Source of the DNA: Demequina silvatica
GTDB lineage: Bacteria > Actinomycetota > Actinomycetes > Actinomycetales > Demequinaceae
DNA: 64,000 nucleotides
Assembly (NCBI RefSeq): GCF_000971215.1
Contig: NZ_BBMA01000003.1
Location: forward strand, 310,001-374,000
Direction: 5' to 3'
Positions 49,124 to 57,444 of this stretch are shown here, in pieces. The notes under the pieces were generated by a model. It had not been told where the DNA came from. It was given only the letters and a program-made list of their open reading frames with translations, and made no database searches. The number at the start of each line of letters is the position of its first letter. Position 1 is the stretch's first letter. Made by a program: the position numbers and the translations under genes.

Positions 49124-49399
49124 TCAGTCGGACGATGCGTCGGCCGGGTCGGTCTCCGGCGTCACCCCGAGCGCCGCCTCGATCCGCGCGAGGGCGGTCG
49201 CCTGGTTGCGCGCCATGCGCTCGAGCATGAGGACCACCACGAGCAGGGGCACCTGCGTGACGGCGCTGATGAAGAAGGTCGGGATGAAGGTGGTGTCGGC
49301 GTCGACGTCGGCCTGGCTGGCCGCGACGAACGCGACCACGAAGGCCGAGCCGAGGATCCAGACGATGAAGAACGCGCGGTACGTGCGGAGGTTGTCCAT
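49124..49399 (-). CDS. Small two-helix membrane protein
   Basis: This 91-residue protein has two membrane helices (FFIVWILGSAFVVAFVAASQ and FFISAVTQVPLLVVVLMLERMA). Its acidic C-terminus ends ADASSD, where ASS is encoded by a dispersed motif copy right at the stop codon. No family is recognised. The start at 49399 lacks a good ribosome site; a CAGGAT element six bases upstream could give a leaderless start. Confidence 0.6.
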   Translation of the reverse strand: MDNLRTYRAFFIVWILGSAFVVAFVAASQADVDADTTFIPTFFISAVTQVPLLVVVLMLERMARNQATALARIEAALGVTPETDPADASSD

Positions 49400-49467
49400 G
49401 CGCTCATCCTGGCGCGGGCGACGGGCCAGGTAAACCCTGGGATCGCGGGTTGCCGTCAGGCGGCGGA

Positions 49468-49920
49468 TCAGGCGGCGGGCGCCGGCGCGAGGCGCGGCGT
49501 GTGCTCGCGCAGCACGCGCGCCCCCACGGCCGCGCCGAAGTCGGCGGCGTCCGCGTCGACCAGCGCGGTGCACAGCCGCTCGAGCTCGCGGTCGACCAGG
49601 TCCGCGAAAGCGGGGTGCGCGAGGAAGCGGTCGGCGAGCACGCGTGCGGCGGAGGCGTCGCCCAGGCCGGCGCGGCTGCCGATCGCCACGTCCAGGGCCC
49701 AGTCCACGACCGCGAGGCGGGCCGTCGACGGGTCGTAGCAGACGTAGGCGTGGCTGCACGGGGTGGAGGGGGCGTCGTAGTTGTCGACGATCTCCTGGAA
49801 GGCCAGGTAGGTCGCGAACGCGTCGACGTCGAGCGCATCACGCAGCGCCGCCGCGAAGGCGGCGTCGTCGGCGCGCTCCAGCGAGGCGAGGATGTCGGTG
49901 ACGGAGGCGGTGGTGTCCAT
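49468..49920 (-). CDS. CotH-like C-terminal fragment
   Basis: A protein of about 150 residues. FATYLAFQEIVDNYDAPSTPCSHAYVCYDPSTARLAVVDWALDVAIGS resembles the end of the CotH kinase-like domain, but the N-terminal half of that domain, any signal peptide and the ATP-binding strands are missing. It may be a gene remnant or a short family member. The start (49920 or 49929) is uncertain because no good ribosome site precedes it. Confidence 0.5.
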   Translation of the reverse strand: MDTTASVTDILASLERADDAAFAAALRDALDVDAFATYLAFQEIVDNYDAPSTPCSHAYVCYDPSTARLAVVDWALDVAIGSRAGLGDASAARVLADRFLAHPAFADLVDRELERLCTALVDADAADFGAAVGARVLREHTPRLAPAPAA

Positions 49921-50001
49921 GCCCCTCATCCCATCAACGGACCCTGAGAGCCGCCTGAGAGCGGGCCGGGCGTTGCCGGGGAGCGGGAGCGGAGCCGGCG
50001 C

Positions 50002-50232
50002 TCAGCGGTACCCCATCGCGCGACGCGCGTTCACGTTGCGCACCTGCGACGGGATGGTGAAGAGGTCGACGATCCAGCCGATGAGGAAGAGTCCGCCCGT
50101 GAGCAGCCACAGGATCCCGCGGCCGATCTTCCCCATGTAGAAGTGGTGCACGCCGAACACCCCGAGGAAGAACCACAGGATGTAGGTGATCGCGGTGTCC
50201 TTGGGCGGGAGCATCGGTGCCGGGACGGTCAT
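50002..50232 (-). CDS. TM2 domain protein
   Basis: A 76-residue TM2 domain protein with the family pattern WFFLGVFGVHHFYMGKIGRGILWLLTGGLFLIGWIVDLFTIP, giving two membrane helices joined by a short loop. The functions of TM2 proteins vary. The gene is in its usual small form with a short N-terminal tail. GGAG lies upstream of ATG 50232. Confidence 0.9.
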   Translation of the reverse strand: MTVPAPMLPPKDTAITYILWFFLGVFGVHHFYMGKIGRGILWLLTGGLFLIGWIVDLFTIPSQVRNVNARRAMGYR

Positions 50233-50323
50233 GGTGGGCTCCAGGAGAGGCGGTGGGGGACCACTGTCGAGCCTAGTTGGCGGCGACGCGCCGCGACATG
50301 GGGGAGGACCCGGAGACGCGAAG

Positions 50324-50352
50324 ACCCCCGCCGCCTCATGGGCGACGGGGGT
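50324..50352. terminator. Hairpin after the small Cys-rich gene
   Basis: ACCCCCGCCGCC and GGCGACGGGGGT (50324-50352) form a stem over a TCATG loop. It lies 46 bases past the stop of the minus-strand small gene. Otherwise the gap 50233-50397 is empty. Confidence 0.75.
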
Positions 50353-50397
50353 TCCTCCCCGGAGGGGCTGCCGGCGACGGGAGCCGGCCTCGCGCGA

Positions 50398-50571
50398 TCA
50401 GCGCGAGAAGATCGAGCCGAAGATCGAGCCGAACGAGCTCGAGCCCGAGCCGCCCTGGTCGCAGCTGCAGCGCTGGTCCTGGGGGACGCCGGCGAGGGCC
50501 TGGTCGACGTGCTGGCCGCAGCCGGTCCACGTGGGCTTGCCGCACTGGCGGCAGGTGATCCGAGAGCACAT
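50398..50571 (-). CDS. Small Cys-rich actinobacterial protein
   Basis: A 57-residue protein beginning MCSRITCRQCGKPTWTGCGQHVDQALAG, a highly conserved small protein of actinobacteria with a zinc-ribbon-like CxxC set (C7, C10, C18), then CSCDQ and a Gly/Ser tail. Its role is unknown. AGGAGA precedes ATG 50571. A CsoR/CstR-type operator lies about 50 bases upstream, between this gene and a divergent GNAT, so it may be controlled by metal or reactive sulfur. Confidence 0.8.
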   Translation of the reverse strand: MCSRITCRQCGKPTWTGCGQHVDQALAGVPQDQRCSCDQGGSGSSSFGSIFGSIFSR

Positions 50572-50616
50572 AGGGGTTTCTCCTGACGTAGGGTCGCTTT
50601 CCGCGATCCAGTATGC

Positions 50617-50632
50617 ATACCCCTGGGGGTAT
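50617..50632. promoter_or_regulatory. CsoR/CstR-type operator, second site
   Basis: ATACCCC-TG-GGGGTAT is a perfect 16-base palindrome in the gap between the small Cys-rich gene and the divergent GNAT gene. It differs from the sqr operator at two positions. It probably controls one or both neighbours through the same regulator. Confidence 0.7.
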
Positions 50633-50665
50633 ATGTCAACACAGGTTGTTGGTAGCGTCGGGGCC

Positions 50666-51205
50666 ATGGCAGACACCGCGACGGAGCAGCAGGACACGCC
50701 GGTCGGGCGGATCGTGATGCAGGCGCCCGTGGCCGCGATCCTCGCGGCCGCCACCCCATGGTCGCACGTGCGCGCGATGGTCCCCGAGGACATCCCGTGG
50801 CTCGCGGCCGCCGTGTGGGACGCGTACCCCCACCGCGGGCCGTACCAGCCCACGTGGGACGAGGTGGTCGCCGAGACCCAGGGCATGTTCAAGAACGAGG
50901 CGGGCGACTTCATGCCCGTCGCCTCTCCGGTGGGCCTCACCGAGGACGGCTCGATCGCGGGCACCGTGACCGTGGTCCAGCGGTGCACCCTGCGCGACGA
51001 CCTCCCCGACAGTGCCTACGTCCTCGACTGCATCACCCTGCCCGACCACAGGCGAAGGGGGGTGGCGGCGGGACTGCTCGCCGCATCGTCCCGTGCGCTC
51101 AAGGCGGTGGGGGAGACCCACCTCGCGCTCACGGTCGACGTCGACAACGCGCCCGCGAGGGCGCTGTACGGGAAGCTGGGATTCGTGGAGCTCATGCGCC
51201 GCTAG
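50666..51205 (+). CDS. GNAT family N-acetyltransferase
   Basis: A 179-residue acetyltransferase. The CoA loop is LPDHRRRGVAAGLLAASSRALKAVG near residue 130, followed by LTVDVDNAPARALYGKLGFVELMRR, typical of GNAT. The ASS in its loop is a dispersed motif copy. A leaderless promoter TAGCGT lies seven bases upstream of ATG 50666. Its own stop codon TAG starts the -10 (TAGCGT) of the next gene. Confidence 0.85.
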   Translation: MADTATEQQDTPVGRIVMQAPVAAILAAATPWSHVRAMVPEDIPWLAAAVWDAYPHRGPYQPTWDEVVAETQGMFKNEAGDFMPVASPVGLTEDGSIAGTVTVVQRCTLRDDLPDSAYVLDCITLPDHRRRGVAAGLLAASSRALKAVGETHLALTVDVDNAPARALYGKLGFVELMRR

Positions 51206-51214
51206 CGTGGACCC

Positions 51215-51604
51215 ATGGGATTCCTGTCGAAGGTGTTCGGCGGCCGCAAGCGCGTCGAGCCGCACGGCCTGTGGGCCGAGGATCAGGAGCAGCTCGACGC
51301 GCTCGCCGCGCGCGGCGGCGATCCTGCGGGGCCGAGGGAGTCGGAGTTCTTCATCTCGTTCGGCTCGGACGTGAAGGCGAAGGCCGCCGCCGATGAGCTC
51401 CGCTCGCAGCGCGTCATCCACGAGCTGGTCGAGCCCAGCCACGACATCCCCGAGTGGATGCTGTTCGTGCGCGCGTATCGGACGCCGCTGCTGCCCGACT
51501 TCCTGCGCGAGCGCGTGGACCTGTGCGAGGACATCGCGTCCCGCTACGGCGGCGAGTACGAGGGCTGGGCCGGCCTCCTCACCGACGAGGAGAAGGGCCT
51601 GTAG
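51215..51604 (+). CDS. RraB-like ribonuclease E inhibitor domain protein
   Basis: A 129-residue protein with the RraB fold pattern: ESEFFISFGSDVKAKAAADELRSQRVIHELVEPSHDIPEWMLFVRAYRTPLLPDFLRERVDLCEDIASRYGGEYEGWAGLL. RraB binds RNase E and limits mRNA decay in proteobacteria; the actinobacterial role is not established. TAGCGT six bases upstream implies a leaderless start. The following GNAT gene overlaps its stop. Confidence 0.75.
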   Translation: MGFLSKVFGGRKRVEPHGLWAEDQEQLDALAARGGDPAGPRESEFFISFGSDVKAKAAADELRSQRVIHELVEPSHDIPEWMLFVRAYRTPLLPDFLRERVDLCEDIASRYGGEYEGWAGLLTDEEKGL

Positions 51605-52110
51605 TGGGCTACCGGCTGCGGCGCTGGACGGACGCGGACCTGCCCGTGCTGGTCGCGGCCAACGCGCCCGCGATGATGGAGCACCTCGCCGGGCCGGAGA
51701 CGCCGGCGCGCGTCGCGCGCCGCCACGAGCAGTACATCCGCGGCTGGGACGCCGGGCGGCCCCGCATGTTCACCATCCGGGGGGACGATGCGCCGGTCGC
51801 GTTGGGCTCGATCGGCTGGTGGGAGTCGGAGTGGGCGGGCACGCCCTGCCTCGAGACCGGGTGGATGGTGCTGCCCGAGCACCAACGGCGCGGGGTCGCG
51901 AGCGCGGGGGTCCGGCTGATCATCGAGGACGCGCGCGACCACGGCACGCAGCCGCTGCTCATGGCGTGCCCCAACGTCGACAACGCCGCGTCCAACGCCC
52001 TGTGCCGGACCGTCGGCTTCGAGCTGCGTGGAGAGCTCGAGGACGAGTACCGCGGGGTGCCCATGACGCTCAACGTGTGGACCTACGACCTGCGCCTGGA
52101 GGCGTCATGA
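51604..52110 (+). CDS. GNAT family N-acetyltransferase
   Basis: A 168-residue acetyltransferase. TGWMVLPEHQRRGVASAGVRLIIEDARDHG near residue 85 is the CoA-binding loop, followed by CPNVDNAASNALCRTVGFELRGE. GTG 51604 shares one base with the upstream stop codon. The insertion GDDAPVAL near residue 62 is a dispersed motif copy in a loop between strands. The ATGA of the next gene overlaps its end. Confidence 0.85.
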   Translation: MGYRLRRWTDADLPVLVAANAPAMMEHLAGPETPARVARRHEQYIRGWDAGRPRMFTIRGDDAPVALGSIGWWESEWAGTPCLETGWMVLPEHQRRGVASAGVRLIIEDARDHGTQPLLMACPNVDNAASNALCRTVGFELRGELEDEYRGVPMTLNVWTYDLRLEAS

Positions 52111-52454
52111 CCGCCGCGATGACCGGGCCGGACGGCACGCCGCTGCCCGCCCACGCCGTCCGCAAACTCGAGAACCGGGCGTGGCGCTGGAAGACCTCCT
52201 GGTGGATCCTGCCGCCGCTCGTGTCGCTCGGGGTGTTGTGCTGGGTCGGGTTCTTCTGGGCCGGCATCAAGACGGCGAAGCCCCTGTACTACGTCTCGGG
52301 CGGGATCTGGCTGGTGATCTCGCTGCTGGTGATCATCCTGCCGCCTGGCGGTCACACGGCGATCATCGCGATGGCGTGCTTCTCGCTCGCGACGGCGCAG
52401 GCGGTGGTGATGAATCGGCGGTACCTGATCGACCGGGCCGTGCTGGACCTGTAG
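52107..52454 (+). CDS. Small membrane protein
   Basis: A 115-residue protein with a basic N-terminal segment (KLENRAWRWKTSW) and three membrane helices (ILPPLVSLGVLCWVGFFWAGI, YYVSGGIWLVISLLVIILPP, TAIIAMACFSLATAQAVVM). It has no recognised family. It overlaps the preceding GNAT gene by ATGA and is probably the end of the 51215-52454 operon. Confidence 0.65.
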   Translation: MTAAMTGPDGTPLPAHAVRKLENRAWRWKTSWWILPPLVSLGVLCWVGFFWAGIKTAKPLYYVSGGIWLVISLLVIILPPGGHTAIIAMACFSLATAQAVVMNRRYLIDRAVLDL

Positions 52455-52460
52455 GGGTGC

Positions 52461-53909
52461 TCAGGCGACGGGCGCGTCCTCCTGGGCCACCGCGTCGTTC
52501 CTGATGCCCGCCCAGCTGATGGCGCCGGCGATCACCATGAACGCCCCTGTGACGATGGTGGCGCGGCGGAAGCCGTCGAGGTCGAGCATGCCCCCCACGA
52601 TGGTCCCGATCAGCGCGACCGCGACCAGGCCCGCGATGCGGGCGACGGCGTTGTTGACGGCGCTCGCGATGCCGGAGCGGGACGTCTCTATCGCGCCCAG
52701 GATGGCCGAGGTGAGCGGGGCGACCATGAGCGTGAGCCCGATGCCGAACACGACGATGCCGGGCAGCACCTGGGTCCAGTAGTCGAAGTCGTCGGACACG
52801 GCGACCAGCATGAAGGAGCCGAGGCCCATGGTGAGCGGTCCCACCGTCATGAAGATCCGCGGGCCGTAGCGGCCGCCCCACGTGCCCACGCGCGAGCTGC
52901 CGAGGATGAGGATCACCGTCGCGGGCAGGCTCGCGAGGCCGGCCGCGGTCGCGGTGAGCCCCGCTCCCTGCTGGAGGTACACGCTCACGATGAACCCGTT
53001 GAGCGCGAGCGCCCCGTACGCGAACCAGGTGGTGAGGTTGCCCCACGCGAAGTTGCGCGCCTTGAAGAGGCCGAGCGGCAGCATCGGGTCGGGGATGACC
53101 GCCTGGCGCCAGATGAAGGCCGCGAGACACGCGACGCCGCCGACCGCTGAGGCGATGATCGCGGGGTGGGTCCAGCCGAGGTGCGGCTGCTCGACGAGCG
53201 CGTACACGGCGGCGCCGAGCCCGATTGCGCACAGCGCGGCGCCCAGGTAGTCGACGGTAGCGCCGGGGCGGCGCACGTCCTGATGGCCCGCGGCCTTGAG
53301 CCGGGCGACCAGCAGGAGCGTCACGGCGATGGGGACCACATTGATCCCGAAGGCCCAGCGCCACGAGGCGTAGTCGGTGAGGAGGCCGCCGAGCAGGGGG
53401 CCGGCGACGAAGGCTCCGGTGGTCGCGCCGGTCCACGTGCCGATGGCCTTGGCCTGGGCGGCGCCGCGGAAGGTGCTCATGATGAGCGCGAGGCTCGACG
53501 GGACCAGGAGCGCTCCGGCGACGCCCTGCGCGAAGCGCGCGCCGATCAGCACGCCTCCCGTGGGAGCGAGCGCGATGAGCACCGACATGGCGCCGAATCC
53601 GATGAGACCGACCGTGAGGACCCGCAGCCGTCCGAAGGTGTCCGAGAGGGAGCCCGCGACCAGGATGAGGGCGCCGAGCGTGATGAGGTACGCGTCGGTG
53701 ACCCACTGCTGGAGGGAGATGCCGCCGCCGAGGTCCTCCGCGATCGCGGGCAGTGCGACCGTGACGATGCTGCCGTCGAGGAACGCGACGAAGCTGCCGA
53801 GGATCGCGATCCAGAGGACCGTGGCCTGGGTGGTGGTCGCGCGCGGCGGCGCCGCGTCGGGTGCGGGCGGGTCGGATGCCGGGGTGTCGGGCGCCGGGGT
53901 GTCGGCCAT
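52461..53909 (-). CDS. MFS transporter, DHA2-like (14 helices)
   Basis: A 482-residue drug:H+ antiporter-like transporter with 14 predicted helices. LWIAILGSFVAFLDGSIVTVALPAIAEDLG is the typical DHA2 opening, with the Asp of the helix 1 motif. GSLSDTFGRLRVLTVGLIGFGAMSVLIA (loop 2-3) and GPLLGGLLTDYASWRWAFGINVV follow, as in multidrug exporters of this type. TAACCT six bases upstream of ATG 53909 gives a leaderless start. The Pro/Ala-rich first 25 residues are unconserved. Confidence 0.92.
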   Translation of the reverse strand: MADTPAPDTPASDPPAPDAAPPRATTTQATVLWIAILGSFVAFLDGSIVTVALPAIAEDLGGGISLQQWVTDAYLITLGALILVAGSLSDTFGRLRVLTVGLIGFGAMSVLIALAPTGGVLIGARFAQGVAGALLVPSSLALIMSTFRGAAQAKAIGTWTGATTGAFVAGPLLGGLLTDYASWRWAFGINVVPIAVTLLLVARLKAAGHQDVRRPGATVDYLGAALCAIGLGAAVYALVEQPHLGWTHPAIIASAVGGVACLAAFIWRQAVIPDPMLPLGLFKARNFAWGNLTTWFAYGALALNGFIVSVYLQQGAGLTATAAGLASLPATVILILGSSRVGTWGGRYGPRIFMTVGPLTMGLGSFMLVAVSDDFDYWTQVLPGIVVFGIGLTLMVAPLTSAILGAIETSRSGIASAVNNAVARIAGLVAVALIGTIVGGMLDLDGFRRATIVTGAFMVIAGAISWAGIRNDAVAQEDAPVA

Positions 53910-53967
53910 GCGTTCAGGTTAGGTCGCCGTTGACGGTTCCGGCCCGGTGACGCATGGTGGAGGAACC

Positions 53968-54234
53968 ATGCGCCAGTCCAGCGAGCCCGCCGCCGACCTC
54001 TCCGACGCCACCGCGTCGTCCGAGGCGGTTCCCGCGTCGCGGGCCGCGCGCCACGCCGCTCACCTGCGTGCGATCGCGGACGCGGCGGCCGAGGTGACGG
54101 CTGCCTACGAGCGGCTCACCGAGACGGTCGCCGACGCGCGTGCGGCGGGTGAGCCGTGGTCCGTCATCGGCGCGGCCCTCGGGACCTCCGCGGCGGACGC
54201 GAGCCGCCGCTTCGGGGCGTCCGAGGGCGCGTAG
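53968..54234 (+). CDS. Small helical protein, HTH-like
   Basis: An 88-residue protein. The second half (AAYERLTETVADARAAGEPWSVIGAALGTSAADASRRFG) resembles a helix-turn-helix segment seen in short actinobacterial proteins, where the ASWSVIGAALG stretch would be the recognition region. The first 25 residues are low complexity. GGAGG precedes ATG 53968. It is divergent from the MFS pump, so a regulatory role is possible but unproven. Confidence 0.6.
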   Translation: MRQSSEPAADLSDATASSEAVPASRAARHAAHLRAIADAAAEVTAAYERLTETVADARAAGEPWSVIGAALGTSAADASRRFGASEGA

Positions 54235-54246
54235 GAGGCTCCTCCG

Positions 54247-54558
54247 CTACGAGGCCCGTCGGGCCGTGGGCGCCTCGCGCAGCGCGAACCAATGCGTCGC
54301 GCGCTGCCGTGCCTGGTCGGTGAGGACGGTCCAGGCCTGCGGGACGTCGCCACGCTCGCGGATGGCGCGGTCGAGGTAGTCGCGCAGCAGCCACACGTCC
54401 GCGGGGTCCGAGGCCGGCCCGACGCGGAGGGTCTCCTTGAGGCGGCGCTCGCTGAACTGCAGGTCCTCGAGCACCTGCTCACGGGTGATGCCCGCGCGCT
54501 CGAGGTTGGCGGTGAGCTCGACCCCGGTACGGGCGACCTCGGTCCGGTTGAGCGACAT
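54247..54558 (-). CDS. DUF2316 family protein
   Basis: A 103-residue protein matching DUF2316: MSLNRTEVARTGVELTANLERAGITREQVLEDLQFSERRLKETLRV, then ADVWLLRDYLDRAIRERGDVPQAWTVLTDQAR. It is all-helical with a possible HTH-like N-terminal half; the function is unknown. AAGGAG lies six bases upstream of ATG 54558. It converges on the preceding small gene. Confidence 0.85.
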   Translation of the reverse strand: MSLNRTEVARTGVELTANLERAGITREQVLEDLQFSERRLKETLRVGPASDPADVWLLRDYLDRAIRERGDVPQAWTVLTDQARQRATHWFALREAPTARRAS

Positions 54559-54708
54559 GCGTGCTCCTTCTTCTGGTCGGCGACGTTGCCGACTGCTCGC
54601 GGTGAGCCCTAAGAGGATGACACCACTTCCGGGCGCTCCTGACCAGATCTGTGGAGAGGGCTGGTAAATCCGGGTGGCGAATCCGGGACGGGCGGTGCGT
54701 CTCGCCCC

Positions 54709-54875
54709 GCTCGCGCTATTTATGCACTTTCGCGCGCCGCGCGGCGTTGCATCGGCCTCTCCGGTTCGGGTCTATAGCGATTAGCAGGTGCTTTGCAGGG
54801 CTGTACGGCAGCGAATCGTCGCGCACCCGCCACTGCGCCCGCGAGGGCGTATGAAAGTGCACAAATACCGCGAGC
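54709..54875. mobile_element. MITE-like element with 23-bp inverted ends
   Basis: The gap 54559-54993 has no gene. GCTCGCGCTATTTATGCACT (start of the left arm, 54709-54731) is inverted at 54853-54875, matching at 21 of 23 positions. The ends are AT-richer than their surroundings (TATTT, TTTC). The element is 167 bases long with a CGCGCCGCGCGGCG palindrome inside. It codes for nothing and lies just upstream of the thymidine kinase promoter. Confidence 0.5.
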
Positions 54876-54993
54876 GGCGGGCACCGACCCCCGCGACCCC
54901 GCGCGGCGGGGAAGTGCGCCCGCGGCAGCGGTGCGGGCCCGCCGCCCGGCGCCAGTAAGGTTTCACTCGCACACGCGATGAGAGGGTCCACAG

Positions 54994-55617
54994 GTGGCGA
55001 AGCTCTACTTCCGATACGGGGCGATGAACTCGTCCAAGACGGCGCTGCTGCTCACCGCGGCCTACAACTACGAGGAGCGCGCGCAGCACCCCGTCATCGT
55101 GAAGCCGGGGATCGACACGAAGGCCGGCGAGGCCGTGTCCTCGCGGATCGGCGTCGAGCGTGCCGTCGACGTCCTGCTCCCCGCGGAGGCGTCGCTCGAG
55201 GGAGAGCTGCGCGCGCATCGTCCCTTCGAGCAGATCGACGCGATCTTCATCGACGAGGCTCAGTTCCTCACCCCCGCCCAGGTCGACGAGGCGTTCGTCA
55301 TCGCCGTCCAGCACGGCATCCCGGTGCTCTGCTACGGCCTGCGCGGCGACTTCATGACGCGGTCCTTCCCCGGATCGCTGCGGCTGCTCGAGATCGCGCA
55401 CTCGATCGAGGAGCTCAAGACCATCTGCCGCTGCGGGTCCAAGGCGATCTTCAACGGCCGCGTGGTCGGGGGAGTGTTCGTGAGCCACGGCGAGCAGGTC
55501 GCGATCGACGGCCAGCAGGCCGAGTACGAGTCGCTCTGCGGGCGCTGCTACCTCGAGAAGGTGGGCCCCGTGCAGGCCGCCGGCGCACCCGAGCAGGAGC
55601 GCCCTGCGCTGTTCTGA
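54994..55617 (+). CDS. tdk: Thymidine kinase (type II)
   Basis: A 207-residue thymidine kinase for nucleoside salvage. The P-loop is GAMNSSKTALLL (near residue 9), the catalytic base lies in IDAIFIDEAQFL, and the lid and zinc-binding Cys appear as ICRCGSKAIF and LCGRCYLEKVG. GTG 54994 is 33 bases downstream of a TAAGGT -10-like element (54956-54961). A motif copy falls in the loop RAHRPFEQ. It is convergent with the DUF1684 gene. Confidence 0.95.
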   Translation: MAKLYFRYGAMNSSKTALLLTAAYNYEERAQHPVIVKPGIDTKAGEAVSSRIGVERAVDVLLPAEASLEGELRAHRPFEQIDAIFIDEAQFLTPAQVDEAFVIAVQHGIPVLCYGLRGDFMTRSFPGSLRLLEIAHSIEELKTICRCGSKAIFNGRVVGGVFVSHGEQVAIDGQQAEYESLCGRCYLEKVGPVQAAGAPEQERPALF

Positions 55618-55626
55618 CCGCGCGCC

Positions 55627-56325
55627 TCAGTCCTGGTCGCGGGGGACGATGCGCCGCTCGCCCGCGCGCACCGGTACCTGCCAGCGGTTGGTCGCCGGCG
55701 GCAGGACGCACACGAAGTGCGGGGAGAAGCGGCTGGGCGGCAGGTACGCGCGGTTGAGGTCGACCGTGACGCGGCCGTCGGGGCCGGGTGCGGGGATGCG
55801 GATCATGCGGAACTCGTATGAGGAGTCCCGGTCTGCATCGCTGGCGTCGGAGAACGCCGCGAAGAGATCGTCGCCGGAGCGGTGGGCCAGGAGCTCGAGC
55901 TCGGTGCCGGCAAGGGCGAACCTTACGGTGCCGGCGTAGACGGTCGTGGAGAGGTAGCCGTCGACCGCGCGCGTGGGCGTCGGGTCGGAGGGCGTCGCGT
56001 CGAAGCGACCCGGGACCGCCATCGCGGCGTCGTAGAGGTAGCGCTCGATGAACTCGACGCCCCCGTAGTTGAGCCGCTCGGGGTCGTATACCCGCACCGC
56101 GACCTGACCCTCGCGTTCGAAGCGGCGCAGCAGGAGCGAGCCGAGGGTGGCCTCGGCCGGGACGCCGGGGTCCGCTCCCGTGGTGAGCCACACGGTGCCG
56201 GCGAGGGTCGCGAGGCCGTGAGGGCCGAATGCGGCCGCGTCGCGCGCGGCGCACCACGCCTCATACGCGGCGTAGTCGGCGGCGGCGGGCGAGGCGGGTG
56301 AGGCGGGTCCGGTCATGGAGGCCAT
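55627..56325 (-). CDS. DUF1684 family protein
   Basis: A protein of about 232 residues with the DUF1684 pattern: YEAWCAARDAAAFGPHGLATLAGTVWL, later VFALAGTELELLAHRSGDDLFAAFSDASDADRDSSYEFRMIRI, and LNRAYLPPSRFSPHFVCVLPPATNRWQVPVRAGERR. Its activity is unknown. The start is uncertain between 56325 and 56316. The end, ERRIVPRDQD, includes a dispersed motif copy. It is divergent from the LysR gene. Confidence 0.8.
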   Translation of the reverse strand: MASMTGPASPASPAAADYAAYEAWCAARDAAAFGPHGLATLAGTVWLTTGADPGVPAEATLGSLLLRRFEREGQVAVRVYDPERLNYGGVEFIERYLYDAAMAVPGRFDATPSDPTPTRAVDGYLSTTVYAGTVRFALAGTELELLAHRSGDDLFAAFSDASDADRDSSYEFRMIRIPAPGPDGRVTVDLNRAYLPPSRFSPHFVCVLPPATNRWQVPVRAGERRIVPRDQD

Positions 56326-56412
56326 GGTCGCACCCGCGTCCGACACCGGATCCGGCGCAAATTGAAACATTGCTGTAACCCATGGTTGCCAAAAGATGGA
56401 TAGCGTCCACCT

Positions 56413-57444
56413 ATGGACGGCGCGATCGGCCCCGAGATCGAGTCCCTCACGAGGGTCATCGACCTCCATTCGCTGCGCATCCTGGTCGCGATCGACGAGC
56501 ACGGCTCGATCTCCGCGGCGGCCCGCGCTCTCGGTTACAGCCAGCCGACCATCACCCAGCACGTGCAGCGGCTCGAGGAGCGGCTGGGCGCGCCGTTGGT
56601 CGCGAGGACGGCACGCGCGGCACGTCTCACCCCGGTGGGCGCGCTGCTCGCTCGCCACGCCCCGCGCATCGACGCGAGCCTCACGGCCGCCGCGACGGAG
56701 CTCGCGCGGGCGCTCGGCCAGCGCGGCGGCCTGGTGCGGCTGGTCGCCACCCCGGATCAGGTGGGTCCGGTGCTCGCGCCGGCAGCGGCGCGCCTCGCCC
56801 GCCTGCAGCCGCACCTCGAGGTCGCGATCCTCGAGGCCCCGGACGCGGAGGCCGCGCTCGACATGGTCCGCGGCGGCCGCGCCGACATCGCCGTCACGCC
56901 CACGCCGCTCGACCCGCGTGACCGCGCCCGCGCGACCGGGCTGCGCACCTCGTTCCTGTTCGCGGAGGAGGTGATCGCGGTGACCGCCGCGGACGCCCTC
57001 GCCGCGGACGGCCGCATCGATCCCGCCACGCTCGCGGACACCCCATGGATCACCGGTGCCGGCACCTGCACCCCCGCGGTCGCGAGCCGGCTGGGCCGCG
57101 TCGAGGCCGCCCTCGACATCGAGGTGACCCGGCCCGAGACCGCCGTCGCGCTCGCGGCGCACGGGCGCGGCACGGCGTTCGTAGTGGAGTCCGCGCTCGA
57201 GGGCGCGCCCCTCCCGGCCGGAGTCCGCGCGCTGGGCCTCGCGCCCGCGATCCGCCGCCGCACCACCGCCGCCACGCTCGCCGAGGCGGCCCAGATCCCT
57301 GGAGTGGTGGCCGCGCTGCGCGTGCTCGCCGCGCACCAGCCCTCACCCGTCGGCGTCGAGGTCATCCTCGACGCGCGCCGCCGCACCACCGCTCACCGGG
57401 CGCGCTTCGCGCCCCTGGGACCCACCCACACCGAGGAGAACACC
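56413..57444 (+). CDS. LysR regulator, open into the next gene without a stop
   Basis: The LysR part is about 335 residues. The winged helix is LRILVAIDEHGSISAAARALGYSQPTITQHVQRLEERLGAPLVAR, followed by the effector domain. A leaderless promoter TAGCGT lies six bases upstream of ATG 56413. The frame then continues unbroken into the ABC lipoprotein gene: there is no stop in any forward frame between 57361 and the next ATG at 57445. The protein could be an 885-residue fusion, or the lipoprotein may start separately at its own ribosome site while read-through also occurs. The coordinates given end at the last codon before that ATG. Confidence 0.8.
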
